Numbered from the stretch's first letter, positions 10,494 to 23,100 are shown. The stretch: 64,000 nucleotides of DNA from Phragmites australis (GCF_958298935.1 NC_084932.1:10457501-10521500); one strand, 5' to 3'. The notes: generated by a model not told the origin, from the letters alone. Numbers and translations are program-made.

Positions 10494-11720
10494 GTAACAC
10501 TAAGATCTCAAACCCAAGTCATGACTCATGACTGCTTTTCTAAAGCTTTTAGGATTTTGGTTGGGGATCATTAATAGTCCAGTCAACGGTCCAAACTTTG
10601 ACGACATTTTATATATTTTCCGAATGTTTTTTTAAATCAACAGTTCTTGACTCTTCAAATAATATGCAGTGAGCAATAGACTCCAAATAACATAAGAGAA
10701 CACAAATTGGTACAGCTGATCAGATAAATGCTCATAGGAACCACCGGGTTTTCCAGTTGATGGCAGCGACAAATTTTGAAATAGAACCTTTATTCAAAAA
10801 TGCAATGCTACCAATATTCAACTATGATTTAGTGCTCTTGCAATCATTATTGGCCGATAGACATGAACTATGTGGTGTGAGTAGTACCAAAAAGAAATTA
10901 ATTCATTAAGCGTGTGACCAGGACCACCCTGTTAATAGAGATAATATTGTCCATATTGCTGAGGTGATGAACGCTGATAGTGCAAGCAAGAACACACTGA
11001 TTTTTGCGTGAGGATAGAGCTGATCAGGCGGCTATTCATGAATCGATCCAGTACGGTTCTGTTGAATTGAAATCTACGTCTTCTAGCAAATACTGTAAAG
11101 CACTAGAGTGTACTGGTATTTTTTTGTTTTGCGGAAGAGTGTCGTGGTGCTAAATGCCTGATTCCATTGCGTAGTGCGTCCTGAACGTGGTTTCTGGTAC
11201 AAACATAACGTACTGACTAATGTATCAAAATGTTAGTAACATTTACTCCTATACAGTATTGCATGGTGCTTTTGGTAACGTTACCGTCTCAAAAATAACT
11301 AATGGACCGATAGTCCTCCTTTTATTCTCCACAGTAACTAGCAACTTTGACGGCCATTCTATTCTATATTCGAAAGCATCAGTTAGTAGTTTCTTTCCCA
11401 CATCCACTAACCTAGCTGTACACAAGACTATACCATGAATCCGATTAATAGAATCTAATGCATCACATATTTCTTGTCCTGCTTTCCAGTAAGAATTAAC
11501 AGCCGTGATACGATGAAACCACATAACTAAAATACTAGCAGGGCATGTGCGCAGTTTGTTAGTGAGTATAAGAAAACATAATACCAGAGTAAAAATATAA
11601 TATCAGCAAACAACATTAACATGGTCGAAATTATCGTAAAACTACACTTGTTGATGCTCAATTCACAAAACTATACAAATTATATGTCTGTATCAGCACA
11701 AACTTACACATTTTAGGAAA
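10494..11720. other. Intergenic, one unrecognised open frame
   Basis: A 91-codon frame on the minus strand (11249-11524) reads smoothly but matches no family I recognise, so it is left uncalled. Nothing else is seen here apart from the left copy of the 5-bp TSD (TTAAC, 11721-11725) just beyond its right edge. Confidence 0.4.
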
Positions 11721-11725
11721 TTAAC

Positions 11726-12604
11726 TGTTGGAAATTAATCTTATTTTAGTGTCTTTAGGTAAGTTAAGTATTTAGGATAGGCAAGTCAGATGGATGCACG
11801 TAGGAAGTTAGGATAGTTTTGGTTGACTAGTTGCCATATATGTACTTGTATAGAAGGTCTACGAGTCCGCGAAATACACGGCGGTTGATCAAGTCCGAGT
11901 CGTATAATTGCATGTGTCAAGGTCGTAGAGTTCGAGTCGGAGTCTATATGCTTGTATGGCAAAGTACACGTGCATGTACACGGAGTCCAAATCATATACA
12001 AGTCGGAGATGTTGGCTTGTATGTCTGGCTGATCATGTACTCAGGGCCTATATAAGCAAGGGTATGTATTAGGAGTTTAGATGCATTGGAGAGAAAAGCT
12101 CAAAGTACTTGGTTAGGTATTCAGAGAGCTCGGATCTCCTCGGGGCGTCGAATCGTGGAAAGCTCAAAGTACTTGGTTAGGTACTCAGAGAGCTCAGATC
12201 TACGATCGGGTCGAGAAAAGCTCGAAGTACTCGGTTAAGTACTAAGCGAGCTCAGATCTCGAATCTAGACGTCGAAAGATATAGAAGAAAAGAAAAGGCT
12301 AAACTGTTGTGGCCTCGGAAATTTGTGTGTTCTTATTGTTCTCTCGTCATGTTCCAACGAATCGTCGAGTTCCGATTGACGGATCGTCCATCTTGCTTCT
12401 CGCCGAGTTGTTCGTGTGATCGAGCGCTCACCTGGTCGGACAGAGTGGTCGAGCACATACTCAGCGGATCACGTGGTCGTACACGTGCTAGTCGCTCACC
12501 TAATCGACTGGTCGCTGGCTCAAGCTGGTCGCGTGACCTGCTCGAGGAGCACGAGCTGGTCGTGGGAGCTAGTCGCTCACGGACCTGCTCGGGGAAACCC
12601 AACA
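11726..12604 (+). repeat. 5' LTR of the gag-only Copia element
   Basis: It begins TGTTGGAAATTAATC and ends GGGGAAACCCAACA. It contains a promoter-like TATATAAGCAAGGG near 12050. After that come three tandem copies of a roughly 60-bp unit (AAAGCTCAAAGTACTTGGTT...GAGCTCGGATCT, about 12093-12262), which may act as enhancer-like repeats. Confidence 0.9.
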
Positions 12605-12697
12605 ATTAGTATTAGAGCCTTGGCGAACTACTCAGCAAGCTAGGAGATCTGTTGTGTGTGGTTGACGGATAGCAGAGGTAGCAAATCAACATCGGCG

Positions 12698-13560
12698 ATG
12701 ATGTCTGGATTGGGAGCACCAGCGAAAGAGAGTTCATTAGTGTCGCTACACAATCCAATGCTCACAAGGAGCAACTACACAACATGGGTGATCAAGATGA
12801 AGGTGTTCATGCATGCACAAGGCGTTTGGGACACTGTCAAGCATGATGATCCGAAGGAAAATGTGGACATGAAGAAGGATCATATAGCGCTTGCCGCCAT
12901 CTATCAAGGCATCCCGGAGGAGACGCTGCTGGCAGTATCTGAGAAGGAAACTTCTAAGGATGCATGGGAGTGCATCAAGATGATGTACCAAGGTGCCAAA
13001 CGCATCAAGGATGCTCGTGTTCAAACCCTCAGAGAAGATCTGGATAGATTGCGGATGAAGAGCATAGAGTCGGTCGATGACTTCGCAATGAAGGTGAATT
13101 CCATCATCAGCACAATTCGTGGGCTCGGCGATAAGATGGAGGACTCGTATGTGGTAAGGAAGATCTTTAGAGCCACACCAAACAAGTTCTTGTAGATCAT
13201 CGCTTCAATTGAGCAATTCGGTGACCTCGAGACCATGAAAGTCGAGGAGGTCTTTGGCAGGATCCAGGCATACGAAGAAAGGTTGCGCGGCAATGACAAA
13301 GATGTCAACATCAATGCTGAGCATCTGTTGCTCACCCGAGAATAATGGAGAGTTAAGGAGTAGAAGAATGGTGGTGAAGGCTTCTCCAACAGCGGCGGAC
13401 AAGGCAACAAGAATCGGAAATTCGACAAAGGCTAATGTGAGGTGCTACAAGTGCAAAGATTATGGGCACTACTAGTGGGAATACGAGGAGTCGAAGAAAT
13501 AGGATGAGGCGTTGTTCATGGCTGTAGAGGAGGACGACTACCCGGCGCTGCTCTAATGTG
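12698..13560 (+). pseudogene. Copia Gag polyprotein, decayed
   Basis: The frame opens at ATG 12698 (MMSGLGAPAKESS) and runs to a TAG at 13193. It contains the Copia Gag core (SNYTTWVIKMKVFMHAQGVW, TSKDAWECIKMMY, LRMKSIESVDDFAMKV). The same protein continues past the stop (IEQFGDLETMKVEEVFGRI, then further stops). In another frame it continues to a CCHC zinc knuckle (CYKCKDYGHY) whose last cysteine is now tyrosine, and an acidic tail (FMAVEEDDYPALL). Without the breaks it would be a Gag that packages the element RNA into virus-like particles. It is clearly non-functional now. Confidence 0.85.
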
Positions 13561-13586
13561 AAGAAAACAAGATTAAGGGGGTGTTT

Positions 13587-14464
13587 GTTGGAAATTAATC
13601 TTGTTTTGGTGTCTTTAGGTAAGTTAAGTATTTAGTATAGGCAAGTCAGATGGATGCATGTAGAAAGCCAGGATAGTTTTGGTTGGCTAGTTGCCGTATA
13701 CGTACTCGTATAGAAGGTCTATGAGTCCACGGAATACACAATGGCCGATCAAGTCTGAGTCGTATGCTTGCATGTGTCCAGGTCGTAGAGTTCGAGTCGA
13801 AGTATATATGCTTATATGGCAAAGTACACGTGCAGATGCATAGAGTCCAGATCGTATACAAGTCGAAGATAATAGCTTGTATGTCTGGCCGATCATGTAC
13901 TCAGGGCCTATATAAGCAAGCGCATGTAATAGGAGTTTAGATGCATCGGAGAGAAAAGCTAAAAGTACTTGGTTAGGTACTCGAAGAGCTCAGATCTCCT
14001 CGGGACGTCGAATCGTGGAAAGCTCAAAGTACTTGGTTAGGTACTCAGAGAGCTCGGATCTACGATCGGGTCGAGGAAAGCTCGAAGTACTCAGTTAAGT
14101 ACTAAGCGAGCTGGGATCTCGAATCTAGACTTCGGAAGATATAGAAGAAAAGAAAAGGCTAAACTGTTGCAGCCTCGGAAACTTGTGTGTTCTTATTGTT
14201 CTGTCGTCGTGTTCCAGCGAATCGTCGAGTTCCGATTGACTGATCATCTGTCTTGCTTCTCGCCGGGTTGTTCGTGTGATCGGGTGCTCACCTGGTCAGA
14301 CAGAGTGGTCGAGTACGTACTCAACGGATCATGTGGTCATACACGTGCTGGTCGCTCACCTGATCGACTGGTCGCTGGCTCGAGCTGGTCGCATGACCTA
14401 CTCGAGGAGCACGAACTGGTCGTGGGAGCTGGTCGCTCACTGACCTGGTCGGAGAAACCCAACA
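13587..14464 (+). repeat. 3' LTR of the gag-only Copia element
   Basis: It is collinear with the 5' LTR over its full length, including TGTTGG start, TATATAAGCAAG promoter-like block and the triple internal repeat. It differs mainly by C/T and G/A changes, as expected from long-term cytosine methylation. Confidence 0.9.
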
Positions 14465-14469
14465 TTAAC

Positions 14470-15168
14470 GACAGTGGTTTTGGGTATCAACTCACATCCT
14501 GACAGCTTCAATGTACATTCAAAATGCTACATATGACTGACAGTCATACACTCGACAGGCAGATGCTTGTCATTAGCTGCAATGATCGATGCCCGCAGCA
14601 GGACCGGCAAATTAAACTCAACCTACATTTCGCTGCCGCCATTTAGTTGCCCGTCGCAAGAATTGCTCGGTACGTGCACAAGCACGCACATAGAAATGCG
14701 ATTATCCGTCGTCATTAACAAACGGAGCTGGAATATAATCCCGGCCGGGATGTTACGCGTGAGACGACGGCGACTCGATCGAGCGGCGCGCGCTAGCTCG
14801 ATATAGAAACGACAGAGCTCGTCTACGTACCGGAAAACGCGGCTGCTAATGGCGAACGGCGACACGGCATGTGGCCGCGCCGCTGTCATCGACACCGACC
14901 GAGCGCGTACGGTACCACGCATGGCGACTGGCGGGCGATGCGGCAGCGGCTTATTGATAGAGCCGGCTAGCGTACCGTAGCTGTGGGTGTGGTGTTGCGG
15001 CGGCTTGTAAAGCGATCGACTGCTGGCCGGCCGGTTCTTGTCACGGCCTGCCACGCGTGGAGGGACTTCGCACGTATTTCTTGTGATATAAACATCCGAT
15101 AAGATTGGGACCCGGCTGCGCCATGATCGTTTTTAAGGCCGGCTAACTGCGGCAAGCTCAGAAATAAC
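14470..15168. other. GC-rich intergenic block
   Basis: A CpG-rich stretch (about 14560-15160) with open frames on both strands but no recognised protein family. It lies between the Copia and CACTA elements. It could be a fragment of a former gene 5' region. I see no exon structure I can support. Confidence 0.4.
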
Positions 15169-15171
15169 TAT

Positions 15172-15645
15172 CACTACGTGAAAAAAAATATAGATAATAG
15201 GTGATAACATTCACGAATGATAGGTACGGTACTCGTCACTCCGAATGTATCATTGATGATTAGTTATTGGTGATAGTTCTGTACCCGTCACCAATGATCA
15301 ACAAAGGTGACGGGTAATAACTGTTACCTGTCACCTATGACCGTCTCCTATGTGCTAAGGAGAAATTTATAGGTGACGAGTGAGCTCTTCACCTGTCACT
15401 TATATGTATAATAAGTGATAGGTAACTAGGTTACCCGTCACCGATGGATTATTTATAGGTGACGGGTGATATCTACACCCGTCACTCACATTCTTTATAA
15501 GTGACGGATAGTTATGTTACCCGTTACTTATAGTTTTCATCCATGTACTAGGAGAAGGACATAAGTGATGGATAACCTAGTTACCCGTTATTTATAAAGA
15601 ACATAAGTGACGGGTAGATATTTTACCCGTCACTTATGTGTTCTC
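15172..15645. repeat. CACTA subterminal repeat array, left end
   Basis: More than ten copies of an approximately 10-12 bp motif (GTGACGGGTA and its complement TACCCGTCAC, with variants) occur in direct and inverted orientation. In CACTA elements such arrays are the binding sites for the element-encoded DNA-binding protein. Confidence 0.85.
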
Positions 15646-15652
15646 TTGCTTA

Positions 15653-17469
15653 TTAGGAATGAGTTATTTCCTGATCAGCTCGTGCATTCTCATGATCCTT
15701 TCTTTTTCCCTTCATTTGGAGTAATGTACCGATCAGACTCTCGCAGATATTCTTCTTTACATGCATGTTGTCAATAGAATAACGAACATCTAATTTTCCT
15801 AATAATTTAGCTCGAATCGTATTGATTTCTTGTTCCACATTCCTAACTGTTCATCATCCTTAGAGGATCGATTTGTTTGCCAAGGACAACATTGATATTC
15901 TTAACCTGATTGTGGACATCTTCCCCGCTGAAATGCCTCAGAGGTAATACTTTCTACCTTGTGCCATCGAACTGCTTGTCCATGTTTCGGTACGGGTGTT
16001 TCCTGGGAAGGAAACGTCGATACCGCATGTACACTATTTTCTTTGAGTTGTTTAACCTTAAAATGCATGTGTCATCTAAGCAATGGGGGCTGTCTTTACC
16101 TTTTCTTTTACTCTGATTTGACAAGTTACAAAGTGCAGGCAGATCATTGATGGTGACGAACAACATGGCGTGCAAGGTAAAGTACTCTTGCTTGTACTGA
16201 TCCCAAATTTCAACACCTTCCGACCAGAGTTTCTTAAGATCATCGACTAAAGGCCTGAGGTAAACATCTATATCGTTGCCAGGTTGTTTCGGTCCTGATA
16301 TCAAGATCGACAATATAATGTATTTCCGCTTGTTATAAAGCCAGGGTGGAAGGTTGTAGATCGACAATACAACAGGTGAGGTGCTATGTGAGGTACTCAT
16401 GTTACCGAATGGATTCATGCCATCCGTGCTCATAGCAAACCTAATATTTCTCAATTCTTCGGCGAACCAACCAAATGTGGAATCAACGATTCGCCACTGA
16501 GTGGAATCTGTCGGGTGCCGTATCATTGTGTCGTTCTTATGACCCTCCTTATACCAACGTACCAATTGGGTCTCCTTTCTATTGGTAAACAGATGCTTCA
16601 AATGGGGAATTACAGGAAAATACCACACCACATTCCTAGGACCACATTTACTTTTCTTGCCTTTGTCCCCGTCACCACCGTCATTTCTACGCTTATATCG
16701 ATGGGTTCCACACACGGGATATTGATCCAGCTCTACATACTCTCCACAAAACAAGATACAATCCTGCTTACACGCATGTATTTTTTCTATTTCCAGTCCT
16801 AAAGGACAAATTATCTTCTTCGTGTCGAAGTCACCCTCGGGCACCAAGTTTTCCTCCGGTAGCATGTCCCTTAGTATATCCAGCAATGCTTCAAAACTCT
16901 TATCAGTCCAATCATGGGTTGCCTTCAGCTATAGAAACTTTAGGTTCTCAAAGATCCGTTTGTACTTCTCCTTACAGTTGGGATAAAGGGGAGTTTTGGA
17001 ATCCCGCACAAATTCCTGGAATTTAGCAAACTCACCATTGTTATACTCGTCGTGCCGCTCAACATCCTGCACCATCTGGTCCACATTATCCAAAAAATCC
17101 TCGAGATCATTATCATTCAAACCTAATATGTTCTCATCCCTGAGATCATGATCCATTTCATCGGGTGTAAGTCCTTGATCTACACTGTCGGTATGGGGTC
17201 CGATCATCTCTCCTTCGTTAAGGTCTTCTTCGCCATGTTTGTTCCAACATGTATAATTCTCTTTAAATCCACGCATGATCAAGTGTGTATGGATATTGTC
17301 TAGTTTCGGGAACTTCTTTTTCATTCCTGTAGTCGCTACATGGACAATACATTGCCGTTATACCACGATATTTTATATCCGCCAAGGCAGCACTCAAGAA
17401 ATGCTTCACCCCGCTCAGGTACTCCGTACAAGTTCGGATCTCGAGGTACATCCAATTTCTGTCCGTCAT
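15653..17469 (-). pseudogene. TNP2-type CACTA transposase, frameshifted and truncated
   Basis: Reading leftward, MTDRNWMY at 17469 begins a transposase-associated N-terminal domain. A frameshift near 17300 continues it (THLIMRGFKENYTCW), followed by an acidic linker (17200-17000). The TNP2 domain occupies 16886-15954, with ICPLGLEIEKIHACKQDCIL, the zinc-like CxxC (YPVCGTHRYKRR), MSTDGMNPFGNMSTSHS and YNLPPWLYNKRKYI. The last recognisable piece (MHVKKNICESLIGTLLQ) ends at about 15700, after which the subterminal array begins. The usual C-terminal domains are absent. Confidence 0.85.
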
Positions 17470-17879
17470 CTATAATTAATGTAAAAACATTCATTATTCA
17501 TTAATAGTGACCTTAATTTTGTGGTTAAGGACGCGATTAAAATCTTCAACAATTACACTAGATCTGTGACATCTCGCGGTAGATCGGCCAAACCTAGTAC
17601 CAAATCTAACATTAATACAACTCACTTGTACTAAGATTTTGGATAAAGATGCAAAATGATCGATTACAACTCAAAGCACAACAAATCTACTAAATAGGGA
17701 TGAGAGGAGAAGGAAAGGAGGAGATAAAAACTTTCAAAGACCTAGCATCAATTCAAACTTCAAATTAACAACATATTAGAGTCTCTGGTAGAAAAAAAAA
17801 TCGCCAGAATTATCACGCGGAACTGTTTACTACTGTTCAGCCCGCACAGTAGCTGTCCGCTAGTTTTATATAACAGATG

Positions 17880-18275
17880 TAAGTAATAAGTGACGGGTGA
17901 TAATATAACCCGTCACTTATTACTACTCATAAGTGACAGGTCATATTACGACTCGTCACTTATTACTGGATCAGGGAGGCCCGTCACCTATGCCACGTCA
18001 CTTATTGTAGACCCATTACTTATGACTGGTGTCGGTAGAACCGTCATTTATGACCAGGTTATAGGTGACGGTTTTAATCATCACCCGTCACTTATGACTG
18101 GTGTCAGCAGAACCGTCACTTGTGATCAGGTTATAGGTGATGGTTTTAATTGTTACCTATTTCATGTTATAAGTGACGGGTATGCACCCGGTCCCGATCA
18201 GAAGTGATATAAGTGACGGGTATTGTGATAACCCATCACTAAATTATGTCTCCTTTATCCGTTTTTTATGTAGTG
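17880..18275. repeat. CACTA subterminal repeat array, right end
   Basis: Repeats of AAGTGACGGGT and ACCCGTCACTTAT type, plus a variant GTGTCGGTAGAACCGTCA unit in several copies, lead up to the terminal TATGTAGTG. Confidence 0.85.
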
Positions 18276-18582
18276 TACTACGGGCGTAATATCGATAAAA
18301 TTATAAGGTTCAGTGTGAAACAATAAAAAAATATAGTAATTGGTGACTTTTCATGATTTATTGTGCTTAGCAGCGATATTCCACGAGCGTCGGGCACATT
18401 TCTTCCTAGGATCTGTCTCAAAGGGAACCATATAGTCACTAGATTATATTACTATGTGTCAGAGTCATAAAGATGTAATTTAGTGCCTCTAGTCACAAAT
18501 AATTAATGTCCCGGGCAATGACATAGTCAGTACGTAAAACATTTTTTCTAATAAAAAAAATTTTATTGACTCTTATTGTGTA
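18276..18582. other. Spacer right of the CACTA element
   Basis: AT-rich sequence without a recognised gene or repeat. Confidence 0.5.
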
Positions 18583-18895
18583 ACAACCCAATTTTTAAAA
18601 TAAAAAAATAAAACTTCTTTTTTAATGATAATAAAAAAGGTTTTGCAAAACTAAAAAAATCTTTGTGCATATATGCATATATGTATACATATACATACAT
18701 GTATATATGTGTTTCTATATGTATGTGTGTATATATATAGGCTATTTTCCTTATATAAGAATATAAAATTATATATTTTCTATTAGACACGCAATGCCTT
18801 AAATAGTTATTTAACACGTGGCCAAGCACCACCAGTCCGACATGGCCCCGCTTCCCCACACCCAACAGACCTGGAACCATAGGCTAGACACTTAT
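18583..18895. repeat. Ty3/gypsy-like LTR fragment
   Basis: The sequence starts TGTAACAACCCAATTTTTAAAA, a start shared by many grass Ty3/gypsy LTRs (TGTAACA-CCC). It then continues AT-rich for about 200 bp and ends in a GC-richer part. No matching LTR, primer site or target duplication is visible, so the right boundary is approximate. Confidence 0.4.
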
Positions 18896-20189
18896 TTTCG
18901 ATGGAATCATTAAACATTACGGTTTATTCCGTTCATTTTCTTGTTTCACCATTGTGGGAGCCTTATTCTAGTGAAATGCGTTCCTACTCCGGTTTAATCA
19001 GCCATACATCTGGTTTCTTCCTATGGAGATCGAGTATGTATTACACTTTAGGGTGGGTTTGTTCTAGTGGGATTGCCTTTTCTTACCGTTTATTTAACAG
19101 CCTGACACATGGCGATGGAAACTCGTGAGTTTGCAGGAATATGTATCATCACATTATAATATTTAATTCATTACATTACCAGATGAAATTAGTTTATGTG
19201 TACCGGAAGATTTAATAACATATTCAATACCTGCTTCTTCAAATAACATAATTTGTTCACGTTTAAATGACCCAATATCATTTCATTTATTTTCGTGTGT
19301 AAATCCATTTTCTTTTGTTTTCAATAGTATTTTCAAAAATAAAAAATATTTGTGGTAACAAACTTTCGAATTTTGGTTTCCTATTTTATTTTTTTGGTAA
19401 TCACGCCTCATCAGCTGTATCGTGGGGTTTAGCGGTTGTATATCCCGAAATTTCCTCCGGGGAATCCGTCCATTATCCATTCAGAGGATTTGCTCGCCGA
19501 CCCTATCCGGCGATTCGCAGCAGACCAAGGCGAAGTCCTTCCACCAAAGTTCTTCCAGCTCTGCAGTGCATCGAGAACCGCCGCTAACGACCTCATTGGC
19601 TGGCTCCAATCTTTTCTCCCCTCCTCCCATCGTCTTCAAGTTCATATGTTCGTGCTTGGTTAGGTCAGCCGCAATGTCATCTGACTCAAATCAAGAAGCT
19701 CGCATGTATGGTGCTTATTCACTCCTTCCCAATACTTTCAGTTATGTTCTTACGGTTTCTTGTTCATTGCAATTTCCGTGATTTGGTAATTTTTTAGTTC
19801 TTACATCAGTTTATGGATTTTTGTCAATGTTTCCAGGATGAGGAAACTTGATGCTCCACCCACGCGCATTGCAAACGTCGTTTCTTGCAACAACCAAGAG
19901 TATTTCGAGCTTCCGGTTGGTCCATCAGCTGCACGTAGTTCGAGCGGTACCAACAGTAATGACAATATTACATCTTGGATGCCTAATTTTCCAAGGAATT
20001 TGCCTGGATCCCCATTGCAATGCATCCCCCCCACAAGAACATGGCTTCCAAAAAGAGGAAGGCTGCTGGTACGGCAGGAACTCCAAAACGCATAGGTAGA
20101 GGCGGCAGGATTCAAACAATTCTGGAGGGTGAACTTTGCACGGGAAGGTATTTTATTTAATCACACGACTAAGTAAATCCCTATATATG
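18896..20189 (+). other. Unassigned region, possible transcript fragment
   Basis: Between 19420 and 20145 the composition is gene-like: a CT-rich leader, an ATG at 19676 (MSSDSNQEARMYG) and an intron-like gap with a TTCCAG acceptor near 19835. Then comes a frame beginning MRKLDAPPTRIANVVSCNNQ at 19838, and a lysine-rich frame at 20041 (MASKKRKAAGTAGTPKRIGR) ending at a GGTATTTT donor-like site. I recognise no family. It could be a captured gene piece or the 5' exons of the CACTA gene that follows. Confidence 0.35.
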
Positions 20190-23100
20190 TCGATCTATCA
20201 CTGCTGGTTTCTAATAGACTGACAGTGATGGAGAATCACTGCTGGTTTCTAAATCTGTGCTGGAAAAATACAGTCATAGTGGCTTACGAACTGGCAGTGA
20301 TAAGGGCATCACTGCTGGCTTGTTATTTGAGCCGGCAGTGATGTCTCGATTATTTAAAAATCATTTTCTCCTTCTTCAAGCCCGAGCACATAATAGAGAG
20401 GAGCTCTGTTTGCTTGGTGGCGGCTATTTTTGTCACCAAGTTCTTAGTGGCTTCAAAATTTTGAGAAATCTTCATGTCTTAGATGTTCCAAGGTATGTAA
20501 TTTCATATTCAATTCATTTTTATTTGAATTTTATTTGCTAAATTACTCTAGATTTTGAAAAGATGGAGATGCACCTATGCCATGATGTTTTAAGACAATA
20601 TAGATGTAATTATATCTCATTTATTATATGAAAGCTTCAATTAGTAGTTTATGATGGAAAGTGTTTTTATTATTAATTTACATTAGCTATAGGTTAGAGC
20701 ATATTTATTTTTTATTAATTTAGCAAGCTCCTATATAGAAACTTTAGGTATGAGCATATTTATTTTTGATTTATAATGAATTAGAAAAATTAGTCATAAT
20801 ATTTAGGTATGTTTCAAGCTCCAATTATATTTTTATATTTTCATTAATTAGTATGCTCTGATATGAAAACTTTAGGTATGAGCGTATTTATTTTGATTTT
20901 TAATGAATTAGAAAATTTCTCCATGATATTTAGATATGTAGCAAGATCCAATTATATGTTTTATATTTTATTTAATTAGCAAGCTCCAATATATAAACTT
21001 TATATATAAGTATTTTTTATTTTTACTTAATTAGTCCTACAAAAGGGTTTAATAATAAAAAAATTCTAGGAATAGCATCAACAAATACTCATCGGAAGCG
21101 TACGCGAAAGCACACAAAAGGTGGCTCCTCCAACCCGGGCCAATTGCCGTTAGGAGAGACAAGGTAATTTAATTGTTAGTGATCGTAAAATTTTCTAGAT
21201 GTTATGAATTTGGATTTACAATAATGATATAATTGTAGATGGATAGAAGATGAATGTACGATACGAGCTGTGTGAGCGCAGAGTACAAGAACGACATGGA
21301 TTATTTCCTGGTACAAGCTGCGGCGCACAAGTCAATTTCACAGTCTCAATACATGTGTTGTCCATGCGTTGATTGCGAGAATAAGAAGTAGTTTTCCGCC
21401 ACCCAGCAGATACATTCTCACTTGATACTAAGAGGCTTTATGCCTGGATATACTCGTTGGACCTAGCACGGTGAAGCTGACATCGTACAGGAAGGGCAAT
21501 ACATTGGCAGAGAAGATGAAGACTTGTGCACCGATATGCCGGCTGACGAATACACCGATATGTCCCCTGCAGGAGATACGTTGGTCGATGACGATCTAGA
21601 GGAGATGTTGGCCAATGTCGACGCCGACACCGATGATCTAGAGCAGATGTTGCGTGATGGGGAGGGGAACTTCACCAATGAAAGAGAGTTTCAAAAGTTC
21701 CAGTGTATGGTAGAGGACTCTAAAACACCGTTGTTCCTGGGCTGCGAGAGGGAGCGCATAAAGTTGCGTACCGTGCTTTCACTGTTACAATTGAAGGCAA
21801 GCAACGGGTGGTCTGATACAAGCTTCACAGAGTTGTTACTGTTCTTGCAAAAATTGCTTCCAAAGAGAAATGTGCTGCCAAAAAACACATACCAGGCCAA
21901 GAAGGTTGTGTGCCCATTGGGGTTAGAAGTGCAGAAAATACATGCATGTCCAAACGATTGCATGTTGTATCGCAGAGAGCATGCAGACTTGGAAGCGTGT
22001 CTCGTTTGTGGTGCATCACGGTACAAGCGTGACCATGATGATATCAATAGTGAAGGAAAGAATAAAAGGCCTCCCATCAAGGTGATGTGGTATTTTCCTA
22101 TAGTCCCCCGGTTGGAGTGTTTCTTCACAAACAAAAGGCATGCCGAACTGTTGTGGTGGCATGCCGAGGAGCGCAAGGATGATGGAATACTGAGATACCC
22201 CACTGATTCTACACAGTGGAGAAACATCGATAGGAAATACAAGGAGCCCTTTGCAGAAGATGTGAGGAATATAAGATTGGGTTGAGTACAGATGAGATGA
22301 ATCCATTCGGCAACATGAGCAGTAGTCATAGCACTTGGCCTGTGGCTCTATGTATCTACAACCTTCCTCCTTGGTTGTGTATGAAGCGAAAGTACATTAT
22401 GATACCGGTGCTGATACCAGGGCCGAGGCAACTTGGCAACGATATCGATGTATATCTAAAACCATTAATGGAAGATCTTGTAATAATGTAGAACGATAGT
22501 GTGCAGGTATGGGATGCATACAAACAAGAGAACTTCACCCTACGCGCAATGCTGTTCGTAACAATCCAGGATTGGCTTACCCTTGGCAACCTATCGGGCC
22601 AGACTGTCAAAGGCTACTGTGCATGCGTGCATTGTTTGGATGAAACAAAGAGCTTATTGTTGAAGAATAGCCGAAAAATGTGTACCTAGGTCATCGTAAA
22701 TTTCTTCGCAAGAATCACCCGTACCGCAGTAACAGGAGAGCTTTTGATGGCAAAGTTGAGACTCGATCACCTCCTAAACATTGCACTGGGAGACAGGTAT
22801 ATGACATGGTAAAGGGACTTAGGTTTATCCTTAGAAAGGGACGCGGGAGTACAGTGGTTCCGAAATCTAATCTTAGAGCTCCTATGTTCAAAAAGAAATC
22901 TATTTTTTATGACTTAGCTTATTGGTCGGATTTGGTGGTTTGACACGCAATCGATGTCATGCACATTGAGAAGAATGTGTGTGATAGCTTGATTGGTACG
23001 TTACTAGACATACCTAGCAAAACAAAGGATACACTGCAAGCATGGAAGGACCTGAAATGTTTGAAACTCAGACAGGATCTACATCCCGAAGATATGGAAG

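Larger units (their letters stand above)
11726..14464 (+). mobile_element. Complete gag-only Copia LTR retrotransposon, 2739 bp
   Basis: Two direct LTRs (11726-12604 and 13587-14464, 879 and 878 bp) start TGTTGG and end CCCAACA. The element is flanked by a perfect 5-bp duplication, TTAAC (11721-11725 and 14465-14469). A primer-binding site resembling the initiator-tRNA-Met site (TAGTATTAGAGC, 12607-12618) follows the left LTR and a polypurine tract (GATTAAGGGGG) precedes the right one. Only gag lies inside, with no protease, integrase or reverse transcriptase. It is therefore non-autonomous and would depend on enzymes in trans. The LTRs differ by many transitions (about one tenth of sites in the stretch I compared by eye), so insertion is old. 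Confidence 0.92.
15172..18275 (-). mobile_element. CACTA (En/Spm-like) element, deletion derivative, 3.1 kb
   Basis: The left end reads CACTACGTGAAAAAAAATA and the right end GTTTTTTATGTAGTG (reverse complement CACTACATAAAAAAC). Flanking triplets TAT and TAC match at two of three positions. Both ends carry dense subterminal repeats of the type GTGACGGGT(A/G) and ACCCGTCAC, in both orientations (15190-15640 and 17885-18240). A minus-strand TNP2-type transposase remnant fills the centre but lacks the C-terminal third. The element therefore keeps its cis ends but cannot supply transposase. Confidence 0.9.

Noticed and set aside
11249..11524. 91-codon minus-strand frame
   Set aside because: Reads like protein but lacks a known motif, neighbours or splice sites; not enough to call a gene.
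14560..15160. GC-rich block considered as a gene on the minus strand (143-codon frame at 14623-15054)
   Set aside because: No recognised motif, and the frame is open on both strands by composition.
15190..15640. Regularly spaced GTGACGGGT motifs considered as a satellite or regulatory array
   Set aside because: Matching arrays at both ends next to CACTA termini explain them as subterminal repeats.
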